Part shown: in pieces, positions 37,558 through 46,339 of the stretch
Layout: each line of letters starts with the position of its first letter
Position numbering within the stretch: position 1 is the first letter of the stretch
From: Cellulophaga sp. F20128
Lineage (GTDB): Bacteria; Bacteroidota; Bacteroidia; Flavobacteriales; Flavobacteriaceae
DNA: 64,000 nucleotides
Reading direction: 5' to 3'
NCBI RefSeq assembly: GCF_023015805.1
Contig: NZ_JALKBA010000011.1
Location: forward strand, 62,001 to 126,000
The notes under the pieces: generated by a model
Database searches by the model: none
What the model saw: the letters and a program-made list of their open reading frames with translations, nothing else
Told to the model about the DNA's origin: nothing
Translations under genes and position numbers: made by a program

Positions 37558-38442
37558 ATGAAAAAGTTACTTTTATTAATTATGGCTACAACACTTGCAG
37601 TTGGCTGTAATTCAGATGATGAAAACAACGAACCACTAACCAAAAATTTAATTATTGACATTGATGGTTTAGAAGACTTGGGGTCAGATTTTGTTTATGA
37701 AGGATGGATTATAGTGAACGGAGCTCCAATATCTACAGGTGTTTTTAATGTAAATTTGAATGGCATGCTATCTCAAACTTCTTTTTCTGTAGAAACAGAA
37801 ATGCTAGATCTAGCCACAGCTTATGTGTTATCTATAGAGCCTTCTGTAGATACTGACCCTGCACCAGCAGCAACCAAGCTATTATCTGGTGTTTTTTCGG
37901 GTGAAGTTGCCACTATTAGTAGTACAGATCTCCTAGGTGACTTTACAAATGCTAATGGAACTTTCTTTTTAAGAACCCCAACAGACGAGGCAGACGGTAT
38001 GAATAATGGAAATGATGAATTTGGAATTTGGTTTGGTACCCCAGGAGCACCACCAACTCCTAATTTTAACCTACCAATATTACCAGATGGATGGGTTTAC
38101 GAAGGTTGGGTTGTAGGAACTGAGGGGCCTTTAACTACAGGAACGTTTACAGATCCAACGGTACAGACAGCAGATTTAAATGACCCTTTTAGTGGTGAAA
38201 ACCCAGGTCCTCCAATTCCTGGAGAAGATTTTTTTAACAATGCTCCAACAGGATTTATATTTCCTTTAGATTTAAGAGGAAGAACTGTAGTTATTTCTAT
38301 AGAACCATCCCCTGATAATAGTCCATCTCCATTTTTGTTAAAACCTTTGGTAGGCATGTCAGGACAAGATACGGCACCAACAACCTATGAATTAAGCTTA
38401 AATAGTGATTCGTTTCCTACAGGACAGGTAAAACGAAACTAA
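37558..38442 (+). CDS. Lipoprotein with two tandem anti-sigma-like repeats
   Basis: This 294-aa lipoprotein has a signal peptide and lipobox (LAVGC, Cys17), then Asp/Asn-rich sequence. Two related halves are visible: YEGWIIVNGAPISTGVF...SIEPSVDTDPAP (about 46-105) and YEGWVVGTEGPLTTGTF...SIEPSPDNSPSP (about 180-260). The YEGW...SIEP pattern resembles the extracytoplasmic domain of anti-sigma-K (RskA) proteins, but there is no HTH or membrane helix. It is transcribed divergently from a two-component system and ends at a strong hairpin terminator. Function unknown. Confidence 0.75.
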   Translation: MKKLLLLIMATTLAVGCNSDDENNEPLTKNLIIDIDGLEDLGSDFVYEGWIIVNGAPISTGVFNVNLNGMLSQTSFSVETEMLDLATAYVLSIEPSVDTDPAPAATKLLSGVFSGEVATISSTDLLGDFTNANGTFFLRTPTDEADGMNNGNDEFGIWFGTPGAPPTPNFNLPILPDGWVYEGWVVGTEGPLTTGTFTDPTVQTADLNDPFSGENPGPPIPGEDFFNNAPTGFIFPLDLRGRTVVISIEPSPDNSPSPFLLKPLVGMSGQDTAPTTYELSLNSDSFPTGQVKRN

Positions 38443-38455
38443 AATCATTACAATT

Positions 38456-38490
38456 AAAAAGAGCTGTTAGAAATTCTAACAGCTCTTTTT
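38456..38490. terminator. Bidirectional terminator hairpin
   Basis: A long perfect stem (AAAAAGAGCTGTTAG / CTAACAGCTCTTTTT) with a 5-base loop is A-rich on one side and T-rich on the other. It stands between the convergent lipoprotein and membrane protein genes and can terminate both. Confidence 0.9.
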
Positions 38491-38510
38491 AATTGATTGT
38501 TGTCCTAGGT

Positions 38511-38996
38511 TCAAGACCAAATATCTAATTCTTCTTCACGAATAGAATCAATAGAATAAGAACCAAGCTTATTTTTTCGAATAGTAAATAGTTGAAGTGT
38601 AAGTAGGCATAACAAAAGATAACTCAATACAATTCCTATTCCTACAGCTAAAAAAGTTTCTGGTAAAATTAAATCCTTATAAGTAGCATACCCAAATAGT
38701 AAACTGGCGGTATCTATAATTTTATACAAGTATACTCCAAATACGACATAAAAGGAGTATTCTAAATTTCTTAAATCTGTATCTGGATATTCATTTTCCT
38801 TCAATTTAAACCAAATGGCATATAAGTACACAAAGTGCACAAGGGTGAGAATTGCAAATAAATAACTGTCAATTTTATTAAAGTAAAACTTATCTATTAA
38901 CAATCCATAAAAATTGGATACAATAACAACAGCCAATAAGAGAACTGACATTATAATTACTGCTTTCCAGCTAAATATAGGTGTAGGCTTTTTCAT
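38511..38996 (-). CDS. Multi-pass membrane protein, unknown
   Basis: This 161-aa protein has four predicted membrane helices (about 12-32, 40-62, 82-102 and 118-142) and a charged C-terminus (SIRE-EELDIWS). No family is recognised. It is convergent with the repeat-containing lipoprotein. A 190-bp gap on its upstream side holds nothing recognisable. Confidence 0.65.
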   Translation of the reverse strand: MKKPTPIFSWKAVIIMSVLLLAVVIVSNFYGLLIDKFYFNKIDSYLFAILTLVHFVYLYAIWFKLKENEYPDTDLRNLEYSFYVVFGVYLYKIIDTASLLFGYATYKDLILPETFLAVGIGIVLSYLLLCLLTLQLFTIRKNKLGSYSIDSIREEELDIWS

Positions 38997-39185
38997 TGTT
39001 CTTTTTAGAATTAAGATTTGGATACTGTATTCTAATTTGAAAAAACAAAGTAAGTATCTTACTACAAATACTAAAAAAATACTCGCTTAAAGCCTTAAAT
39101 AACAGTGATAATGTAGGGATGTAAGATAAAAGGTATTCTAGATCCGTTGACCGGAAAACCCCACAAATCTAGAATTTGTACATTT

Positions 39186-39623
39186 TTACGACAACCAACC
39201 TTTTTTAAGTGCCGTTTGAGCAAAAATGACCAAGGCTATGGCAACTAAAATCACCAGAATAGGAAAATATAAGGCCTGATTGCCCATAACTTCTAAGGTA
39301 TTACTCATAAAGAAAGCATATATATTTTGAGCCAATACCCCCAATAGTGATACTAGAAATACGGTTTTGGCTAGCTTTTTCCGTAAAAGCAATAGTATAC
39401 AACCCAAAACTCCTGCAAAAACAGCGATGGCAAATGCGGCTGTTACCCAGGGAGGTCTAGCGGCATAAAGTTCTTGTTGGGTTGCAGGAAGTGCGGTTAA
39501 AACCTCTTGGGGCATATAGGCATCTGCCAAATAGGCCATAACCCCCATAATATTCCAGAGTAATGCAACAATAGACAGTATCCAAAACCATACGGGTATT
39601 TTGTTTGTTGAAATTTGAGTCAT
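39186..39623 (-). CDS. Small membrane protein, unknown
   Basis: This 145-aa protein has four hydrophobic helices (about 11-30, 58-78, 85-105 and 118-138). It resembles a widespread bacterial family of short sugar-transport or DoxX-like hypothetical membrane proteins (IPVWFWILSIVALLWNIMGVMAYLADAYM at the start is characteristic). It is divergent from the TruA-like gene. Role unknown. Confidence 0.7.
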   Translation of the reverse strand: MTQISTNKIPVWFWILSIVALLWNIMGVMAYLADAYMPQEVLTALPATQQELYAARPPWVTAAFAIAVFAGVLGCILLLLRKKLAKTVFLVSLLGVLAQNIYAFFMSNTLEVMGNQALYFPILVILVAIALVIFAQTALKKGWLS

Positions 39624-39697
39624 TGTATTTTAAGTTTGGTTAATAGTATAGTAAAGTACAAAAAAATCAGATATCACTTATATTCTTATTATTGGTG

Positions 39698-39705
39698 TAT
39701 TTTTG
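39698..39705 (+). promoter_or_regulatory. -7 promoter box (TATTTTTG) abutting the TruA-like start
   Basis: This perfect TAnnTTTG ends 5 bp before the GTG start codon. If used, transcription would begin at or within a few bases of the start codon, giving a leaderless mRNA. Confidence 0.4.
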
Positions 39706-39710
39706 ATGCA

Positions 39711-40508
39711 GTGAAAAAACAAAAACAATATTACTTAATTAGATTGCAATTTTTGGGCTATCGCTTTAGTGGGTGGCAAAAGCAGCCAGGACAAAAAACC
39801 ATTGAGAGTATGCTTTTAAAAACTTTAAAGTTTGTCCTTCCAGACCGACAGTATAAAATACTAGGGGCAGGCCGTACAGATGCTAAAGTGTCTGCACTGG
39901 ATGCTGCTTTTGAGTTGTTTTTAGACGGAGAACCTATAGCTTTAATTGAAGATTTTAAAGTTCATTTTAATAAAAATTTACCTTCAGATATTCGAATTAT
40001 AAGTATTGAACACATCAAGGAAAAGTTCAATATAATTCAGCATAGTAAGGAGAAGGAGTATGTGTATTTGTTTTCTTTTGGTAAAAAAAACCATCCGTAT
40101 GCAGCGCCTTTTATGGCAAACATTCAAGAAGCTTTAAATGTAGAAGAAATGGAGAAGGCTGCTCAACTGTTCCAAGGAACACATAATTTTAAAAGTTACA
40201 CCGCTAAACCAAAAGAAAACGGAAAATTTATTAGGACTATATCTCTATCGGAAATACGGGAGAATACCATTTTAAAAGCCAACTTTTTTCCAAAAAAATC
40301 CTATGCTTATCATATTAGAGGAGAGGGTTTTATGCGCTATCAGGTCCGTATGATTATGGGGGTTCTAATACAGATAGGTAAAGGAGAATTACAACTTTCT
40401 GATATCGAAAAATCCCTAAAAGAAACGTCTGAAATTAAGTTTAAATCTGTAGCTCCAGGTTCTGGTTTAATGCTGCATTCACTGGCTTTTAATTTTGATG
40501 AGGACTAA
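39711..40508 (+). CDS. TruA-like tRNA pseudouridine synthase
   Basis: This 265-aa pseudouridine synthase of the TruA family has the catalytic Asp in GAGRTDAKVSA (about 52-62), an N-terminal RLQFLGYRFSGWQKQPGQKT and a C-terminal RGEGFMRYQVRMIMG. TruA modifies U38-40 in the anticodon arm. The length and motifs agree; a second TruA paralogue elsewhere cannot be excluded, so the symbol is left blank. GTG 39711 was chosen, as the upstream frame to 39615 overlaps the divergent gene and lacks similarity. Confidence 0.88.
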   Translation: MKKQKQYYLIRLQFLGYRFSGWQKQPGQKTIESMLLKTLKFVLPDRQYKILGAGRTDAKVSALDAAFELFLDGEPIALIEDFKVHFNKNLPSDIRIISIEHIKEKFNIIQHSKEKEYVYLFSFGKKNHPYAAPFMANIQEALNVEEMEKAAQLFQGTHNFKSYTAKPKENGKFIRTISLSEIRENTILKANFFPKKSYAYHIRGEGFMRYQVRMIMGVLIQIGKGELQLSDIEKSLKETSEIKFKSVAPGSGLMLHSLAFNFDED

Positions 40509-40550
40509 ATACTTCGCATATTTTTTGTAATTTGTTTAGAAACGAGTCAA

Positions 40551-41426
40551 ATGCAATATTGGATATCCTTTTTGTTGATTATTCTTTCTATGTATATTGT
40601 CATTAGTGTTTTACTCTATTTTCTTCAAGACCTCTTATTGTTTAAACCAGAAAAGCTAGCCAAGGATTTTCAATTTCACTATGAAAACCAAGAAATAGAC
40701 GAATATAACATTACTACCAGAGATGGGGCCATTATTAATGGGCTACACTTTAAGGCCAAGAATTCCAAGGGTGTTGTTTTTTATTTAAAAGGCAATTCAA
40801 AAAGTATTAAAGGGTGGGGAAAATTTGCTGTAGACTTTACCAGACTTAATTATGATGTTATTATGGTAGATTATCGGGGTTTTGGAAAAAGCACAGGTAG
40901 ACGAACCCAAAAGAGCATCAAGAGAGACTTACAGGTTGTATACAACAAGATTAAGGAGAATATCAAGGAAAAGCACATCATTCTCTATGGTCGTTCATTA
41001 GGCTCTGGTTTTGCTGCTAAATTAGCTTCTATGAATAATCCGAAAATGTTAATTTTAGATGCACCCTACTATAGTTTAAGCAAGGTGGCGAAACGTTATA
41101 TTCCTTTTATGCCCTTGTCATTATTAATTAAATTTCCAATGCCCACCTATAAATGGTTAAAATATGTGAATTGCCCCATTCATATTATTCACGGCACCGA
41201 CGATAAGTTGATTCCCTACAAAACCAGTATAAAATTATCTAAGATTAAACCAAAGTCCACGACACTTTATACCGTAATAGGAGGCGGACATAAGAATTTA
41301 AATACCTTTGAATCGTATCATAAAATGCTGATTGAAATTATTACAACGTTTCCAAAACCCAATAATTTGGAAAACACGAGCATAAAGGTGATGCGCAACG
41401 CAAAACAAAGGAATGAAAAAATTTAA
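40551..41426 (+). CDS. Alpha/beta hydrolase, copy 1
   Basis: This 291-aa protein has an N-terminal membrane anchor (about 4-25) and an alpha/beta hydrolase domain: nucleophile in GRSLGSG (Ser at about 150), acid in HGTDDKLIPY (about 225) and His in GGGHKNL (about 248). It is similar to the BEM46/YqkD type. The usual oxyanion motif HGN is LKGN here (YLKGNSKS), unlike in the neighbouring paralogue. It overlaps the second copy by 14 bp. Substrate unknown. Confidence 0.85.
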   Translation: MQYWISFLLIILSMYIVISVLLYFLQDLLLFKPEKLAKDFQFHYENQEIDEYNITTRDGAIINGLHFKAKNSKGVVFYLKGNSKSIKGWGKFAVDFTRLNYDVIMVDYRGFGKSTGRRTQKSIKRDLQVVYNKIKENIKEKHIILYGRSLGSGFAAKLASMNNPKMLILDAPYYSLSKVAKRYIPFMPLSLLIKFPMPTYKWLKYVNCPIHIIHGTDDKLIPYKTSIKLSKIKPKSTTLYTVIGGGHKNLNTFESYHKMLIEIITTFPKPNNLENTSIKVMRNAKQRNEKI

Positions 41427-42210
41427 GAAGCTTGTTAAAATCCTAGTCGCGCTATTTATTACAATTGTACTAATGTTATATTTTTTACAGGAGAAACTCA
41501 TTTTTATGCCCACTACATTGGCGCATGATTATGAATATACTTTTTCAAAACCCTTTCAAGAATTTAACCTATTCGCAGAGGATGGTGCCCAGCTAAACGG
41601 ATTACATTTTAAAGCAGAACGGCCCAAAGGGGTTATCTTGTATTTTCATGGTAATGCTGGTGATTTGTCGCGTTGGGGAGAAATAGCGTCATTTTTTGTA
41701 GATAAGCAGTATGATGTTATTGTTATGGATTATCGTAAATATGGAAAAAGTACCGGTAAACTAAGTGAAAAGGTGTTGTATACAGATGCGCAACTTTTTT
41801 ACGACTACAGTTTACAACATTATGAGGAACATGAAATTACAGTCTACGGTAGATCCTTGGGAACAGGAATAGCAACCCAAATTGCCTCGGTAAACAAGCC
41901 AAACAAACTAATTTTAGAAACCCCTTACTACAGCTTAGTATCCCTAGCTAAAAATAGGTTTTCCTTTTTACCCATTGAAAGCTTGCTAAAATATAAAATA
42001 CCATCCCATAAGTTTATACAGCAGGTAGCTTGTGCTATTGTTATTTTTCATGGAACTGATGACCGTATTGTGCCTTATTCCTCGGGAAAACGATTGTATG
42101 AGTCAATTCCTCATTCTAAAAAACAAATGATTACTATTAATGGGGGGGCACATAATAATTTGATACAGTTTGATGCTTATTTACAAAACAGCACAAAAGT
42201 TTTGGAGTAA
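41413..42210 (+). CDS. Alpha/beta hydrolase, copy 2
   Basis: This 265-aa paralogue of the preceding gene has an N-terminal membrane anchor (about 8-26), oxyanion motif FHGNAGDLSRW, nucleophile GRSLGTG, acid in HGTDDRIVPY and His in GGAHNNL. The two genes are a tandem duplication, translationally coupled, and this copy keeps the complete motif set. Probably a membrane-tethered esterase or peptidase-like enzyme with its active site in the cytoplasm or periplasm. Confidence 0.85.
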   Translation: MKKFKKLVKILVALFITIVLMLYFLQEKLIFMPTTLAHDYEYTFSKPFQEFNLFAEDGAQLNGLHFKAERPKGVILYFHGNAGDLSRWGEIASFFVDKQYDVIVMDYRKYGKSTGKLSEKVLYTDAQLFYDYSLQHYEEHEITVYGRSLGTGIATQIASVNKPNKLILETPYYSLVSLAKNRFSFLPIESLLKYKIPSHKFIQQVACAIVIFHGTDDRIVPYSSGKRLYESIPHSKKQMITINGGAHNNLIQFDAYLQNSTKVLE

Positions 42211-42271
42211 ATACGGCTATTGCTTCCTGATTGTCACATTTTACATTCCAAACCATTTGGAGAACAACCTA

Positions 42272-43291
42272 TTATTGCCATGAATTAGATTCAAAACTAA
42301 CTTTTGCTGTATTTCTAAAGTGGGTATCTTTTTTATTGGCTGTTGCCGTGTTGGAGTGAACCAATCCGTCTAAAATATTGGCTAACCGGATACCTATATC
42401 ACCATTGTTGGTACAGATATTGTGGGCTATCTCTATTTGGTTAATTCGGTAACCTCGTTCCCCCTCAACCCTGAGTCCACGAAAGAAATTACCATAGCAT
42501 TCATTGTTTGTTAAAGTGATTTCCTCCGATTGAGAAATATTAATTCCATTGCCGGTAGGGGAGTTGTACATTTTGGAATCGGAAATAAGACACTTAAAAA
42601 CGCGTCTAAAATAAAGATTGTGATAGTAGCTTTCTATCATTCCATTGGTATGCAGGTTCATATTCGTTAAAGTAACATCTCTTGCTCCTTTGATATGAAT
42701 TCCCATTGCACAATTAGAAACTTCTATATTTTTCATTGTAATATGTGCACTTTTGGCATTGGCATAGCTACTGCCGTCTGCCGTAAGCAATATTCCTAAT
42801 AAGGAATTCCGAATGCCTGGAATATTTTTAGCTTTTCCTTTAGAATGATAGGTAGGATCTAAATGTTGCTCCGCGTCTTTTAGATTTCCTTGCACCTTAA
42901 AATTTTCGAAATGGAGGTTATGTATTCCCTTCTTACTATGGATAATAGGTTTGTTAAAAGAGAGGTCCTCAACGGTTATAACAACCCCTGAAGGGTCTTT
43001 GTCAGAATAACCTTTTATGGTTATATTGGAATAAACAGTTAGAGATTTATTGACTACATAGGTCCCTTTTCCCAAAACAATAGTGCCTCCATTTTGGCTA
43101 TTTAATTGATGAATTGCGGCTTGAATATTATCCCCTGGAACCAACTGTAGTGTTACTAGAGTGTCTATAACATCACCTTTAAATGCATGAGGTTGTGTTT
43201 TGACATTTTGAGTGCTAAAATTGGCAAATAAAAAAACACAAACTACCCCAGTTATGACAGTTAACAGTAACCTATTAGTTTGCATTATCAT
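42272..43291 (-). CDS. Right-handed parallel beta-helix protein
   Basis: This 339-aa exported protein has an N-terminal hydrophobic signal/anchor (about 7-24) and then repeating N-x-x-I/V coils (SNITIKGYSD, ISQSEEITLTNNECYGN, GYRINQIEIAHNICTNNGD) typical of pectate-lyase-like beta-helices (PbH1 repeats). It could bind or cleave a polysaccharide. It lies 33 bp after cysM on the same strand and may be co-transcribed with cysE-cysM, without an obvious link to cysteine synthesis. Confidence 0.8.
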   Translation of the reverse strand: MIMQTNRLLLTVITGVVCVFLFANFSTQNVKTQPHAFKGDVIDTLVTLQLVPGDNIQAAIHQLNSQNGGTIVLGKGTYVVNKSLTVYSNITIKGYSDKDPSGVVITVEDLSFNKPIIHSKKGIHNLHFENFKVQGNLKDAEQHLDPTYHSKGKAKNIPGIRNSLLGILLTADGSSYANAKSAHITMKNIEVSNCAMGIHIKGARDVTLTNMNLHTNGMIESYYHNLYFRRVFKCLISDSKMYNSPTGNGINISQSEEITLTNNECYGNFFRGLRVEGERGYRINQIEIAHNICTNNGDIGIRLANILDGLVHSNTATANKKDTHFRNTAKVSFESNSWQ

Positions 43292-43323
43292 ATTCAGTAG
43301 TATTTAATTTTAGCCTTCAAAAG

Positions 43324-44208
43324 TTATTTGTCAAACAAACCCGAGGACAAATACCTGTCGCCTCTATCACAGATGATAGAAACAATGGTGCCGCTTTCTA
43401 GACTATTTGCCAATTGAATGGCAGCATAAGCAGCGCCACCACTACTAATACCAGAAAAAACACCTTCCTCTGTAGCCAGTCGCACAGCGGTTTCTTCTGC
43501 TTGTTTTTGGCTCACCTCCATAATTTTATCAATCTTACTGGCGTTAAATATTTTTGGTAAATACGCTTCTGGCCATTTGCGTATCCCTGGTATTTTTGCA
43601 CCATCCTTGGGTTGTACGCCTACAATTTGAATGTCGCTATTTTTTTCTTTGAGATAGGTTGATGTCCCCATTATGGTACCCGTTGTACCCATAGCCGATA
43701 CAAAATGTGTTATTTCTTTATGGGTATCTCTCCATATCTCTGGACCCGTAGTTTTATAGTGAGCTTTCCAGTTATCATCATTTGCAAATTGGTTTAATAA
43801 GAAGGCACCGTTTGCAACCTGCTTTTCTGCATAGTCTCTAGCCCCTTCAATACCTACGGCTTCAGAAGTTAAGGTCACTTTAGCGCCATAGGCTCGCATG
43901 GTCTGTATGCGTTCTATTGTAGAATTTTCTGGCATCACCAATTCAATATCTAATCCGTAAATACCCGCAATCATAGCCAAAGCAATTCCTGTATTACCAC
44001 TCGTTGCTTCTATTAACTTGGTTTTTTTTGTAATATCACCACGTTCTAAGGCACTTTTAATCATATTATAGGCGGCTCTATCTTTAACACTGCCTCCAGG
44101 GTTATTGCCTTCTAATTTAAAAAGTAAGGTAACCTTAGGGTTGGTGTTTAAAACCTTTGAGACGACTAAGGGTGTATTTCCTATTAGGTCTAAAATATTA
44201 GGATACAT
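43324..44208 (-). CDS. cysM: Cysteine synthase
   Basis: This PLP-dependent O-acetylserine sulfhydrylase is 294 aa. The PLP Lys is in [12 protein letters not shown] (about 42), the substrate loop is [13 protein letters not shown] (about 65-77), and GTTGTIMG binds phosphate (about 175). Its start overlaps the end of cysE by 11 bp, an arrangement that matches the CysE/CysK-M complex. The CysM type is suggested by length and by SGISSGGA. Confidence 0.93.
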   Translation of the reverse strand: MYPNILDLIGNTPLVVSKVLNTNPKVTLLFKLEGNNPGGSVKDRAAYNMIKSALERGDITKKTKLIEATSGNTGIALAMIAGIYGLDIELVMPENSTIERIQTMRAYGAKVTLTSEAVGIEGARDYAEKQVANGAFLLNQFANDDNWKAHYKTTGPEIWRDTHKEITHFVSAMGTTGTIMGTSTYLKEKNSDIQIVGVQPKDGAKIPGIRKWPEAYLPKIFNASKIDKIMEVSQKQAEETAVRLATEEGVFSGISSGGAAYAAIQLANSLESGTIVSIICDRGDRYLSSGLFDK

Positions 44209-44992
44209 TATGTGTTGTTTTTATTTTGATTTCTGTTTGATGAAATACCTTAGAGTTGGGAGGGATGGAAGTAGTTACCCACGCATTACCTCCAATGATG
44301 CTGTTTTCACCAATTATGGTTTCTCCCCCAAGAATAGTAGCATTGGCGTATATAGTGACATTGTTTTTAATTGTGGGATGCCTTTTTGTTTTTTTGAGAT
44401 CCTTGGCAACAAACAAGGCCCCTAAGGTTACCCCTTGATATATTTTTACATGGTCTTCTATGATAGCAGTTTCTCCAATTACAACCCCAGTTGCATGATC
44501 TATAAAGAAAGAGTTTCCAATTTTTGCACCAGGATTAATATCTACACCGGTTAATCTATGTGCATATTCTGTCATTAAGCGTGGTACCATAGGAAAACCA
44601 ATGGTATTTAATTCATGGGCTAATCTGTATATGGCTATGGCGTAAAAACCAGGATAGGCCATATAAACTTCTTCAATAGATATGGATGCAGGATCACAAT
44701 TTACAAAAGCTTCGGCATCTAAATTTAGTTTTTTTAAAATATCGGGTAGTTGAACAACATATAATTCCCATATTTTTTTACAGGGTTTATTTACTTCCCA
44801 ACAGGCAAGATTTACCAATTCGTCAAATAGGGACTCTAAAAGTAAAAGATTTTCTTCTACAGGAGTTTGGGTGTCAAACAAGGTATAAAAAAGTTTTTGG
44901 GTAAAAACTTCTGTTTTCTCCTTAAGACTAAAGTTTAAATTTGGCTGCTTTTTATACAACTCAATTTCTTTAATTACAGATTTTAGCATCAT
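44198..44992 (-). CDS. cysE: Serine O-acetyltransferase
   Basis: This enzyme makes O-acetylserine for cysteine synthesis, 264 aa (EpsC-type). The N-terminal helical domain (about 1-140) is followed by a left-handed beta-helix with the catalytic motif [28 protein letters not shown] (about 152-180). It is the first gene of the cysE-cysM unit. Confidence 0.93.
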   Translation of the reverse strand: MMLKSVIKEIELYKKQPNLNFSLKEKTEVFTQKLFYTLFDTQTPVEENLLLLESLFDELVNLACWEVNKPCKKIWELYVVQLPDILKKLNLDAEAFVNCDPASISIEEVYMAYPGFYAIAIYRLAHELNTIGFPMVPRLMTEYAHRLTGVDINPGAKIGNSFFIDHATGVVIGETAIIEDHVKIYQGVTLGALFVAKDLKKTKRHPTIKNNVTIYANATILGGETIIGENSIIGGNAWVTTSIPPNSKVFHQTEIKIKTTHNVS

Positions 44993-45090
44993 AAATCATA
45001 AATTCTACTCTCAAAATTAACCATAAATTCTAGATGAAGAATTTTAAAACAGTTAACTTTCGCATAAAATAGTTGATTAGTGATTTTTTT

Positions 45091-45771
45091 ATGGAAAATG
45101 TAGGTATATCCAAAAATACGCTTGATTTTTTAAATAAATTAAAGCGAAATAATACGCGAGAATGGTTTTTAGAGCATAAAACCGAATTTAAAATACATGA
45201 AACTAAGTTTAAAGAGTTTGTAGCCGTATTGAATGAAGCATTAAATGCACACGATGAAATTGAGAAATCTAAAGTTTTTAGAATTTACAGAGATGTGCGT
45301 TTTTCAAAAGATAAAACCCCGTATAAAACCCATTTGGCGGCTTCGTATACTAGGTCTGGCACAAAGTTAAGAGGTGGTTACTACCTACAGATAAAAGAGG
45401 GGGAGAGTTTTATTGCTACGGGATTTTGGGAACCGAATAAAGAAGATTTATTTCGAATTCGTAAAGAATTCGAAGTAGATGCATCTGAATTTCGGGAGAT
45501 AATAGAAGCGAAAGACTTTGTAAATGTTTGGGGCAGCTTGGTAGGGGATGAGTTAAAAAAAGCCCCCAAAGGCTTTGATGCAACCCATCCAAATATTGAT
45601 TTGATTAAGAAAAAACAATACATCTTTGTACGTAAATTCACTGACAAGGAAGTGTTGTCTCCCAATTTCTTAGCGATAGTAAATGAATCTTTTAAAGCCA
45701 TTAGGCCCTATTTTGATATCATGAGCGATATTTTAACGACAAACCTCAACGGAGAGTCTTTGTTAGACTAA
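45091..45771 (+). CDS. DUF2461-family protein
   Basis: This 226-aa protein shows the DUF2461 signature: FLNKLKRNNTREWFLEHK near the N-terminus, then RIYRDVRFSKDKTPYKTHLAA and GYYLQIKEGESFIATGFW. The biochemical role of the family is unknown. ATG 45091 was chosen over an in-frame TTG at 45073. Its 3' end overlaps the convergent gene by 9 bp. Confidence 0.88.
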   Translation: MENVGISKNTLDFLNKLKRNNTREWFLEHKTEFKIHETKFKEFVAVLNEALNAHDEIEKSKVFRIYRDVRFSKDKTPYKTHLAASYTRSGTKLRGGYYLQIKEGESFIATGFWEPNKEDLFRIRKEFEVDASEFREIIEAKDFVNVWGSLVGDELKKAPKGFDATHPNIDLIKKKQYIFVRKFTDKEVLSPNFLAIVNESFKAIRPYFDIMSDILTTNLNGESLLD

Positions 45772-46170
45772 AACATCTTCTTCAAAAAATTGCAGCTGAT
45801 TTTTTAATCGGGCAATGACTATAGACATCATTCTTTTATTAAGGGCGGAAGAGTCTTGAATATAAATTTCATATTCCTCAATAGTAAACTGACCGATGAT
45901 CATTCCCTTAAGGGAGTTTCTAAATTTTATGTCTCTTTGAAGTGCGTTTTCTATATACTCCATCCTTTTTTCAAGGGAGAGTGTATAAAATTTGTTTTTG
46001 TGCTTTTTTGTGTAATTTTTAAAGGCAAATAGGAGTAATTCATTTTGCAACTTCACTATGGGCCGTATTGTTTTGTTTTGAAAAAGTTCATTGGTACTTA
46101 TCCCGTCAGCTATTTTTGTAGCCTTCATCTCTGGTCTTAGTCGCAAGAGATCTATTGATCTTTGGTTCAT
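45763..46170 (-). CDS. Conserved flavobacterial protein of unknown function
   Basis: This 135-aa all-helical cytoplasmic protein resembles a short family found across Flavobacteriaceae, sometimes labelled glyoxalase without evidence. Recognisable blocks are TIRPIVKLQNELLL, ALQRDIKFRNSLKGMIIGQFT and LNKRMMSIVIARL. No metal site or catalytic motif can be seen. It overlaps the DUF2461 gene tail to tail. Confidence 0.7.
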   Translation of the reverse strand: MNQRSIDLLRLRPEMKATKIADGISTNELFQNKTIRPIVKLQNELLLFAFKNYTKKHKNKFYTLSLEKRMEYIENALQRDIKFRNSLKGMIIGQFTIEEYEIYIQDSSALNKRMMSIVIARLKNQLQFFEEDVLV

Positions 46171-46339
46171 ACGAATCGTTTTACTAAAGATACAATATGT
46201 AATAAAGTAGACTTTTAAAGCTTCAATTAGTTTTTAACGGTCTTATGAACATTTGGCCTAGTGAATATCTAAACCTATGGCTAAATAAACTTTTTCAATC
46301 TTTATACTATGGACTTAATTCCCCAGCGATGATTATTTA

